A stretch of DNA of 6,931 nucleotides from positions 1-6,931 of the forward strand of contig CANBTK010000103.1 of the NCBI GenBank assembly GCA_947372365.1, given 5' to 3'. The DNA is from Flavipsychrobacter stenotrophus (lineage in GTDB: Bacteria > Bacteroidota > Bacteroidia > Chitinophagales > Chitinophagaceae). Within the stretch, counting starts at the first letter, position 1. Each line of letters starts with the position of its first letter. The translations under genes and the position numbers were made by a program. The notes under the pieces were generated by a model. It did no database searches. It had not been told where the DNA came from and saw nothing but the letters and a program-made list of their open reading frames with translations. Positions 1-6,406 of the stretch are shown piece after piece.

Positions 1-599
1 TGCAGCGTAGCATACAACACCAGTGCATATACCACAAAAAGGTAGCCATGGCTCTGCCCGCTATCTACCGCCGAATATTGTATGTAATTGGTAGCCAGGC
101 ATACCAGCAGTAGCGTAATAGCCGTAGTGCTATCGCTAAAGTAAAGCAACAATACTTTGCGCAGCATAAGTATTGCCAACAGGCTATACAAGAGGATGCC
201 AAAGCCCAATGCGTATTGGTAGGGTGGCGAAAACCCATCGGGTGGGTAGTGGGTGTGCTTTGCTACGAAGTGCGCAATAAGGAAAAATGGCAATTCCATA
301 ACGGCTACCCCACCCTGGTACATAAATACGTAGTTGCCATTGTCAGCCGTTTTAACCTGGTAGCCATCGCCACCATGGCCGCTGCCACCTGTTACCCTGT
401 ACTTCTGGTCAATAGCCTCCAGCCAGGCCAGCTTTTTATAGTCGTGGTATATGAGTATGGAAGGCAGGTACAGGTAGTAGCCATTGGCGTCCCACTGGGT
501 TATTTTCAGCGGCTTTTCATGCGTAATATTCGCTACCCTGTATTGCAGCAATACAGCGCATATGATACCACAAGCCAGCAGGGAAAGTATGTTTTTCAT
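1..599 (-). CDS. Multi-spanning membrane protein, probable GT-C-type glycosyltransferase (N-terminal part)
   Basis: An open frame starts with ATG at 599-597 and runs without a stop off the left edge, giving 199 complete codons. The translation has an N-terminal hydrophobic segment (residues about 4-20), then a soluble loop with the motif WDANGYYLYLPS at 36-47. A Gly/His-rich stretch follows (GGSGHGGDGY, 71-80), and then further hydrophobic segments at about 95-112, 128-152, 158-172 and 184-199. This layout, with an Asp (D37) in the first large loop after TM1, resembles GT-C glycosyltransferases (PMT/ArnT-like), which transfer sugars from polyprenyl-phosphate carriers outside the inner membrane. 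The family call is from layout and memory of Bacteroidota proteins, not from a proven catalytic motif. Acceptor and donor are unknown. It lies 189 bases downstream of the methyltransferase on the same strand and may have its own promoter. It is partial because of the window edge, not because of damage. Confidence 0.72.
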   Translation of the reverse strand, partial: MKNILSLLACGIICAVLLQYRVANITHEKPLKITQWDANGYYLYLPSILIYHDYKKLAWLEAIDQKYRVTGGSGHGGDGYQVKTADNGNYVFMYQGGVAVMELPFFLIAHFVAKHTHYPPDGFSPPYQYALGFGILLYSLLAILMLRKVLLLYFSDSTTAITLLLVCLATNYIQYSAVDSGQSHGYLFVVYALVLYATL

Positions 600-788
600 C
601 GTCTGTATAACATCCTAAAAAAGATGGTTGCCCAATTTACACTTTATACAATTCAAATCTTACGTGTATACCACCCACAACTCATCAGAAGGGCGATTGT
701 GGGGAGAGCAAAACTTCGAATTGCATCCAAACACACCATGCTGTCAGATTTGGGATTTGACTTTTTACAACTGGAATTTTACAAAAAA
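600..788. other. Intergenic gap with one weak inverted repeat
   Basis: This gap separates two minus-strand genes. No convincing open frame was seen. The sequence is AT-richer than the flanking genes. It holds one inverted repeat, CCCACAA at 674-680 and TTGTGGG at 697-703, with a 16-base loop and no following T run on either strand, so it is a poor intrinsic terminator. A minus-strand TAAGATTTG about 50 bases before the membrane-protein start resembles the -7 box TAnnTTTG with one extra base, but no matching -33 TTTG was found at the usual spacing, so I do not call a promoter. Confidence 0.4.
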
Positions 789-1436
789 TTATTTCTTCCG
801 CACCATCATGATGCCATCCCGAAGCCCCAGCAGCATATGCTCTACCCTGCTGTCTGCTTTCACCATTTCATTGAACTGGTGTATGGCTTTGGCGTTCTTG
901 CTTTGCGCTTCGGCTGGCAGCACTACCTCGCCATCATACAGCACATTATCGGCCAGTATAAACCCGCCGGGTGCCACTTTATCAAACACCAGGTTATAAT
1001 AATTCTCGTAGCCTACTTTATCTGCGTCTATGAAAACCAGGTCAAATATTTCGTTGATGCCCTGCACTACCTCGGCAGCATCGCCTGTATGCTGCACTAT
1101 TTTGCCACCCACACCCGCCTCAGCCCAATACTTGGCCGCAATATCATGCAGCTCTTCATCTATATCAATGGTATGCAACAGCCCATCAGGTGCCAGCCCC
1201 TGCGCCATGCACAGGGCGGAATAGCCCGTAAACGTGCCTATTTCCAGCACCCGCCTGGGCTTAAGCGCATGGCAGAACATTTGCAGGAACGCCCCCTGCA
1301 TATGCCCAGAAAGCATAATGCCCCTGGCCGTCTTTAAGTGCGTTTCCCGGCTTAATGCCGCAAGTAGCGGCGATTGGGCCGTAGTATATTGCTCTGCGTA
1401 TTCCCCTACTGTGAAGGGCTTTGAAACTTTTGCCAT
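789..1436 (-). CDS. SAM-dependent O-methyltransferase, caffeoyl-CoA O-methyltransferase-like (Methyltransf_3 family)
   Basis: This is a complete protein of 215 residues, a usual length for bacterial members of the family. It is a cytoplasmic class I (Rossmann-fold) enzyme that moves a methyl group from S-adenosylmethionine to a hydroxyl, usually of a catechol-like substrate and with a divalent metal. Visible motifs are the SAM-binding VLEIGTFTGYSA (63-74), the acidic DID after strand 2 (91-93), DLVFIDADK (132-140) and ADNVLYDG (162-169). Expected metal ligands of the family, D137, D163 and N164, are all present. The C-terminus GLRDGIMMVRKK also matches the family. The ATG at 1436-1434 is preceded by ACAATT and then the stop codon of a short open strip, suggesting readthrough from the upstream genes. 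The natural substrate cannot be told from sequence. Such enzymes in Bacteroidota are often annotated simply as O-methyltransferase. Confidence 0.93.
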   Translation of the reverse strand: MAKVSKPFTVGEYAEQYTTAQSPLLAALSRETHLKTARGIMLSGHMQGAFLQMFCHALKPRRVLEIGTFTGYSALCMAQGLAPDGLLHTIDIDEELHDIAAKYWAEAGVGGKIVQHTGDAAEVVQGINEIFDLVFIDADKVGYENYYNLVFDKVAPGGFILADNVLYDGEVVLPAEAQSKNAKAIHQFNEMVKADSRVEHMLLGLRDGIMMVRKK

Positions 1437-1442
1437 AATTGT

Positions 1443-1577
1443 TTATTCCCGGTATTGAATGCCCATCGTATGAGCCACGAAATGCCTGAAGCTGTCAGGT
1501 ACATTATCACCCCAAACTACATAAAACTTTGCTGTACCGCTGCTTTTAAAAACCCAGCCCCACGCCAAACTCCGCAA
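1443..1577 (-). other. Possible small gene or gene remnant before the methyltransferase
   Basis: The 109-base gap between the deacylase stop and the methyltransferase start is open on the minus strand in a frame different from the deacylase. The frame ends with TAA at 1445-1443, only 6 bases before the methyltransferase ATG. The readable part includes AKFYVVWGDNVPDSF and HFVAHTMGIQYRE, whose composition and codon choice look like real protein. The frame is closed upstream by a TAG inside the deacylase gene, and it has no ATG or GTG near its beginning. Only TTG codons at 1577-1575 and 1568-1566 could start it, giving about 44 or 41 residues and overlapping the end of the deacylase. It could be a small translated protein, the tail of a gene whose front was lost or frameshifted, or chance. 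I recognise no family. Confidence 0.3.
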
Positions 1578-2673
1578 GTTCTGCTATGGTTTTGTGTGTT
1601 TTGAGCAGGCCTGTGAGGAATAACTCCTTAATGGGGCCTTTCTCCCTTTGGAGCAGGTAGTAGTTGGCGCCTATCTTCTGGTAGTAAATATCCTGTTTCA
1701 GGGCTGCCTGTTTCAGGTAGAAGCCCACCTGCAGCACTACGCCAACCCTGCCCAGCAGAAACTCGTTGCCCACAAAAATGGCGCTTTTATAGGAGTTCTT
1801 AGCCTCTTCGCCCGGCAATATCTCATTGTTGCGCAAAAAAGCATAAATGCCCTGGTGGTACGAATAGTCAAGCCCCCCGAACATTTTATTCTTGCTTATC
1901 CACCTCCTGCTTACATATGCCGAAGCCATGTAAACCGGGAACAGCGGCCCGGCAGGCGCATCGCTTTGGGTAAAAGCCAGGCCCACCCTGCCTTGCACCA
2001 GCCACCTGTTTTTAAGGTGCGGCAAATCTTTGCGTATATATTGGGGCACCCTCGTTACCGGGAAATACCTGATGCCCACATGCCCGCCCAGCAGGTTAAT
2101 CCCCAGGTTGGGCTGATGGTAAGAGGCATCTGAAATATGGGTGAAGCTGGCGCCTGCCTGCACATCCCAATGCAGGTTTATGTGGTAGCGGATATCGGTA
2201 TTGAATGAGAAATAGTCATTTATAGTGCTACCTATGGCGTTGTTTATGGTATCGGTTATAGGGTGGCGGCTGTAGTGGTGCGTTACATAGCCTATGCCAT
2301 CACCTATCCGCAGCACCCATTCCAGTTTTTTACCCTTAATCAGGTTCATAGTTATATTGGGGTATAACCCCAGGCACCTGCCATAAACCGAATCAAGTCC
2401 GTAATTGGTATAAGTGAGTCCAATACCCAGCAGCGGGAAGCGCCGCCTTTGCTCCCAATCCTTCCGGCCATGCCGCTGGCTTACAAAATTGACATCCAGC
2501 CCACTGGATATATCTGGAATAGGCAAGTGGAATTTAACGGTATGCTTGACTACCTTACCCACAAATGGGTTCACTTCCACACCCCAGCCGGAAAACTGCT
2601 GGCTATCCTGTGCCTGCGCAACAAAGGGCATTGCCATGATAAGCAGGGCAAGGCAAAACAAACGATGGGGCAT
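1546..2673 (-). CDS. PagL-like acyloxyacyl hydrolase / lipid A deacylase family outer-membrane protein
   Basis: This is a protein of 375 residues when started at the ATG at 2673-2671. The frame is open back to 2784, but a promoter at 2689-2720 lies inside that extension, and the chosen start gives a clean signal peptide (MPHRLFCLALL, cleavage near VAQA/Q at 21-22). An ATG at 2682 (MIHMPHRL) is the alternative. The mature part is rich in alternating beta strands, as expected for an outer-membrane barrel, with GWGVEVNPFVGKVVKHT near the N-terminus. The motif THISDASYHQPNLGIN (178-193) aligns with the PagL active site: H179 and S181 match the catalytic His and Ser and N189 the oxyanion-hole Asn, while the place of the catalytic Glu holds N193. 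PagL removes the 3-O acyl chain from lipid A. The protein is more than twice the length of PagL, as is common in Bacteroidota members, so activity is inferred and uncertain. Confidence 0.85.
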   Translation of the reverse strand: MPHRLFCLALLIMAMPFVAQAQDSQQFSGWGVEVNPFVGKVVKHTVKFHLPIPDISSGLDVNFVSQRHGRKDWEQRRRFPLLGIGLTYTNYGLDSVYGRCLGLYPNITMNLIKGKKLEWVLRIGDGIGYVTHHYSRHPITDTINNAIGSTINDYFSFNTDIRYHINLHWDVQAGASFTHISDASYHQPNLGINLLGGHVGIRYFPVTRVPQYIRKDLPHLKNRWLVQGRVGLAFTQSDAPAGPLFPVYMASAYVSRRWISKNKMFGGLDYSYHQGIYAFLRNNEILPGEEAKNSYKSAIFVGNEFLLGRVGVVLQVGFYLKQAALKQDIYYQKIGANYYLLQREKGPIKELFLTGLLKTHKTIAELAEFGVGLGF

Positions 2674-2688
2674 GTGTATCATGAATAA

Positions 2689-2720
2689 CAAAAATAGTGG
2701 CCGCGAGCGGCCTTTCCAAA
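2689..2720 (-). promoter_or_regulatory. Bacteroidota-type promoter for the PagL-like gene
   Basis: Read on the minus strand, TTTG (2720-2717), 20 spacer bases and TATTTTTG (2696-2689) match the Bacteroidota sigma-A consensus TTTG-N19-TAnnTTTG almost exactly. Transcription would begin about four to six bases further on, near 2685-2683. That excludes the long upstream extension of the frame and leaves either ATG 2682 (practically leaderless) or ATG 2673 (leader of about ten bases). The start site itself is inferred. Confidence 0.75.
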
Positions 2721-2732
2721 CGGGAGGCCTTT
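2699..2732. repeat. Palindrome and GGCCTTT direct repeat overlapping the promoter
   Basis: A GC-rich inverted repeat, GGCCGC-GA-GCGGCC (2699-2712), sits within the promoter spacer. GGCCTTT occurs twice in direct orientation at 2709-2715 and 2726-2732, flanking the -33 box. The position would suit a repressor or activator site for the PagL-like gene, or for both divergent genes, but no known operator is recognised and the function is inference. Confidence 0.4.
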
Positions 2733-2788
2733 TACAAAAAATATTAGCCACAAGGCTGCTTTTACCATAATACAAAATTTTCAATCCG

Positions 2789-2796
2789 TACCTTTA
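2789..2796 (+). promoter_or_regulatory. Possible -7 element for the divergent secreted-protein gene
   Basis: TACCTTTA differs from TAnnTTTG only in the last base and ends ten bases before the ATG at 2807. That distance equals the one seen at the TPR gene. No good -33 TTTG is present at the usual 19-20 base spacing (TTTA stands 24 bases upstream), so this is a tentative call. Confidence 0.4.
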
Positions 2797-2806
2797 CCCA
2801 CCATCT

Positions 2807-3680
2807 ATGAAAAAGTACGCCCTTTTACTGAAATACTGCATCCTGGGGTTACTGGCAACTATGCCCGCAAGCAGTGCTTTGGGGCAAAAGGAATACTACC
2901 GGCTGGATGGGACGGTAACCTTAGAAGGCGGCGATACCTACAAGTACCAGCTCGACTTCAGGGAGAAAAACGGCACTATAAAAGGGTATTCCCTTACCTG
3001 GCTGGATGACAGCCTACCCAGCATGGCGGCAATAGAGGGCAGCATTGACCGGGGCAACCGCACCATCTCTTTTGCCGAAAAAGAACAAAAGAACATGCTG
3101 CTACTTAAAGCCAATGATATGTGCTATTTCAACGGCACCTTATCTTACAAGCAAACCGGCAACCTGTTTTTGCTGTCCGGCAGTTTTACTGGCCTGAGCA
3201 ACTACGCCCAATACTGCGGGCGTGGCGAAATAACCCTTTCGCATAATGCCAAGGGCGATTCGTTGCTGGGCGTGGTTGTAAAACCCAAGCAGCCACCAGT
3301 GCCACTGCCTAAAGCAGCCGAAGAGCCTGTGAGCAATGTGGAGGTGATAACGGCGGCCAGTAGCAAGGAGCTGGATTGGGTTAGCGATACCTGTGTTATT
3401 GATATATGGGACTACGGCAATGTTGATGGTGACAAAATATCCGTTACCTATAATGGCAAAACGATGCTGGGCGATTATGAAATTACATCGGCAAAAAAAA
3501 CAGCTGCGCCTGACACTGCACCCCGGCAGGAATACCATAAAAATAACTGCCGAAAACGAAGGCTCAGCCCCGCCCAACACAGCCCGCCTGCTGCTAACCG
3601 ATGGCAAAAAACAATACAGCTTCACCGCTTATAATACCGAGGGGAAAAGCGCAACGATAGTGCTCAAAAAAGCCCGTTAG
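2807..3680 (+). pseudogene. Secreted beta-rich protein of unknown function, interrupted by a one-base frameshift
   Basis: The protein begins with a signal peptide (MKKYALLLKYCILGLLATMP, cleavage near ALG/Q at 26-27). A beta-rich region with FREKNGTIKGYSLTWL at 51-66 follows, then a Pro-rich linker (about 157-175), then a C-terminal domain with WDYGNVDGDKISVTYNGKTM (201-220). After lysine 231 the frame reads into an unlikely Arg/His/Pro-rich tail and stops at 3634 (275 residues). One base over, the frame continues as QLRLTLHPGRNTIKI, AENEGSAPPNTARLLLTDGK and ends at 3680. That is what I would expect to follow the VDGDxISVxxNGK part in Bacteroidota proteins of this kind. The break lies at eight A residues, 3493-3500; seven would give one intact protein of 290 residues. 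It may be a sequencing or assembly error, a true mutation, or a site of transcriptional slippage. The function is not known. A CHAP-domain gene follows after 33 bases, probably in the same operon. Confidence 0.8.
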
Positions 3681-3713
3681 CCCCCCACTACAACTACCAA
3701 GCCCTGCAATGCA

Positions 3714-4337
3714 ATGAAGAAAAGGACAACCATAATAGCTGCTGTAGCCCTTGCCCTGCTGGCTGGCTGGGTGCTTTTTCGCTACATAAACCGGAGTGCT
3801 TTTAACCCTAACTCAAAATATACAATAGGCCAGCCGTTGGATAGCTTAAATGGGGTGAAGGTATATTACAACGGGATGGTGGGCCATACCAGCGAAAGGA
3901 ATTTAACCGATTCCGGCTACAACCTGGGCATGAAGTACCAGTGTGTGGAGTTTGTGAAACGGTACTACTATCAGCGCTTCCACCATAAAATGCCGGATAG
4001 CTATGGCAATGCTAAAGATTTTTTTGATGCTGCATTGCCCGATAGCAGCCTGAACCCCAAACGCGGATTATTCCAATTTACTAATGGCAGCAGGTGTAAG
4101 CCAATGCCGGAAGACCTGATTATTTTTGATGGCCATGCCGGCAACCCTTATGGGCATGTGGCTATAATTGCATCAACATCAGATACTGATATAACTATCA
4201 TCCAGCAGAACCCCGGGCCTTTTGCCCCTTCACGGGTTGGTTTTGGCCTAAAGTACAGCAATGGCAGGTGGTTTGTGAATGCACCCAGGGTACTTGGCTG
4301 GCTCAGGAAAGATACCGGAACCGCTATTGTAAGATAG
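3714..4337 (+). CDS. Membrane-anchored CHAP-domain amidase/peptidase
   Basis: This protein of 207 residues has an N-terminal positively charged MKKR and one hydrophobic segment (6-24) that probably anchors it in the inner membrane, with the rest facing the periplasm. The CHAP domain (cysteine, histidine-dependent amidohydrolase/peptidase) spans about 45-195. It shows the catalytic Cys in KYQCVEFVKRYY (C77), EDLIIFDG (133-140), the catalytic His in YGHVAII (H148) and QQNPG (164-168), where N166 could be the third polar residue. The YQCVEFVKR block is close to that of glutathionylspermidine amidase-type CHAP domains as I recall them. CHAP enzymes commonly cut peptidoglycan peptides, but the substrate here is not determined. 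It starts at ATG 3714; an earlier overlapping ATG at 3709 is in another frame. It lies 33 bases after the frameshifted secreted gene, suggesting joint transcription. No domain is missing and the active residues are intact. Confidence 0.88.
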   Translation: MKKRTTIIAAVALALLAGWVLFRYINRSAFNPNSKYTIGQPLDSLNGVKVYYNGMVGHTSERNLTDSGYNLGMKYQCVEFVKRYYYQRFHHKMPDSYGNAKDFFDAALPDSSLNPKRGLFQFTNGSRCKPMPEDLIIFDGHAGNPYGHVAIIASTSDTDITIIQQNPGPFAPSRVGFGLKYSNGRWFVNAPRVLGWLRKDTGTAIVR

Positions 4338-4384
4338 TACGCCGCATACGTTATTTACCTGGTTGAGGGTTTTGCCCATGAATT

Positions 4385-4447
4385 TCAAACATATTTCTAC
4401 GATAATGGCACCCTTTCAGGGTTCCTTAAACCTCTTAGATGCGGCAT
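4385..4447. repeat. Degenerate extragenic palindromic element between the CHAP gene and eno
   Basis: The 219-base gap at 4338-4556 holds no gene. Within it, a run with CAAACATATTTCTACGATAA is followed by a small hairpin, ACCCT-TTC-AGGGT (4410-4422), and ATGCGGC at 4439-4445 is the inverse of GCCGCAT at 4341-4347. From memory, 'TTTCTAC..ATA' followed by a CCC/GGG hairpin resembles a dispersed extragenic repeat found in Bacteroidota genomes. This could not be checked here. No T run follows, so it is not a classical terminator. Confidence 0.35.
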
Positions 4448-4505
4448 AACGCGCTAATCGCACTACGCATTATCATGGTTAATTTAAGTGAAATTTTATC
4501 TAATA

Positions 4506-5846
<1,341 letters not shown>

Positions 5847-5851
5847 ATAGC

Positions 5852-5991
5852 CTCACGCAAAGACGCTAAGTCGCAAGCACAGGTTATTAATTACAGCAAG
5901 TTTTTAGAGGCGCAAATTCCATTTAAATAACATGATGCGCCTTTGAAATCTTAATTTGGATTGCTAATTTGAAATTGCGCCTTTGCGTGAG
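5852..5991. repeat. Inverted-repeat element between eno and the ftsB-like gene
   Basis: The gap of 174 bases carries CTCACGCAAAGACGC (5852-5866) and its near-perfect reverse complement GCGCCTTTGCGTGAG (5977-5991), 14 of 15 positions pairing. Nested inside is AGGCGCA (5908-5914) paired with TGCGCCT (5936-5942). TGCGCCTTTG occurs twice in direct orientation (5936-5945 and 5976-5985). From memory, 'CACGCAAAGNCGCAAAG' units recur between genes in Bacteroidota, so this is probably one member of a dispersed palindromic family. It may end or attenuate eno transcription, but there is no long T run directly after the right arm. Confidence 0.7.
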
Positions 5992-6020
5992 CTTCTTATT
6001 TTAGGTATAAATATTACTGT

Positions 6021-6314
6021 ATGAAAAAGGTTTTAAAAGTCGTTACCAACAAATACTTCATTACGGGCCTGGCGTTCGTGGTTTGGTGTGCGTTCTTTGA
6101 CCAGAACGATTGGTTTTCCCTGCGGGACAAACAAAAAGACCTTGACGCTATAAAAACCAATATTGCGTACCTGAGCGCTGAAGTAGAGAAAATGAGCGAT
6201 GAGCGCAATGCCCTGCTCCACGACAACAAAAAACTGGAACAGTACGCCCGCGAAAACTACCGCATGAAACAGGACAATGAAGATGTTTATGTGATAGACA
6301 ATAGCGGAAAATAA
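6021..6314 (+). CDS. FtsB/DivIC-family septum formation initiator protein
   Basis: This small bitopic membrane protein of 97 residues has a short basic cytoplasmic N-terminus (MKKVLKVVTNK), one membrane segment (about 12-26) and a heptad-rich coiled coil (about 33-75, with Leu/Ile/Met at regular steps). The C-terminal block LEQYARENYRMKQDNEDVYV (72-91) is the hallmark of the family (PF04977). FtsB/DivIC forms a complex with FtsL and FtsQ/DivIB at the division site and helps trigger septal peptidoglycan synthesis. Its place just after eno agrees with the known eno-ftsB neighbourhood. An inverted-repeat element separates the two genes, and no clear TAnnTTTG promoter was found before this one, so it may be read from eno. 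A strong terminator follows 17 bases after the stop codon. The length is normal for the family. Confidence 0.92.
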   Translation: MKKVLKVVTNKYFITGLAFVVWCAFFDQNDWFSLRDKQKDLDAIKTNIAYLSAEVEKMSDERNALLHDNKKLEQYARENYRMKQDNEDVYVIDNSGK

Positions 6315-6331
6315 ATTGTACAACTCTTTTT

Positions 6332-6361
6332 AAAATGCCTACCTAACGGTGGGCATTTTTT
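6332..6361 (+). terminator. Intrinsic terminator after the ftsB-like gene
   Basis: AAAATGCCTACC (6332-6343) pairs with GGTGGGCATTTT (6348-6359) in a 12-base stem with one T-G wobble and a TAAC loop. The right arm merges into a run of six T residues (6356-6361). This is a clear rho-independent terminator for the eno-ftsB transcript. Confidence 0.88.
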
Positions 6362-6388
6362 ATGCCCGCCATTCTCCTTGAAATCAAA

Positions 6389-6396
6389 TAATTTTG
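6389..6396 (+). promoter_or_regulatory. -7 element of a promoter for the TPR gene
   Basis: TAATTTTG matches TAnnTTTG exactly and ends ten bases before the ATG at 6407, just after the upstream terminator. No TTTG was seen at the usual -33 distance, so only the -7 half is supported. Confidence 0.5.
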
Positions 6397-6406
6397 CGGG
6401 TACGTT

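Noticed and set aside
674..703. Inverted repeat CCCACAA/TTGTGGG as terminator of the methyltransferase gene
   Set aside because: The loop is 16 bases long and no T run follows on the minus strand, so it is not a convincing intrinsic terminator.
216..1337. Plus-strand open frame of 373 codons
   Set aside because: It lies antisense to the methyltransferase and the GT-C-like gene, both of which have clear family motifs or membrane layout. Its own translation has no recognisable domain.
1648..2133. Plus-strand open frame of 161 codons inside the PagL-like gene
   Set aside because: It is antisense to a gene with signal peptide and active-site motif and has no promoter or domain of its own.
2674..2784. 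N-terminal extension of the PagL-like protein (37 extra residues)
   Set aside because: The extension covers the promoter at 2689-2720 and places a charged, non-signal sequence before a good signal peptide.
3140..3625. Minus-strand open frame of 161 codons opposite the secreted gene
   Set aside because: The sense strand carries a signal-peptide protein and a continuing C-terminal frame; the antisense translation shows no domain.
6033..6323. Minus-strand open frame of 96 codons opposite the ftsB-like gene
   Set aside because: It is antisense to a gene with the full FtsB/DivIC hallmark and a terminator in the matching direction.
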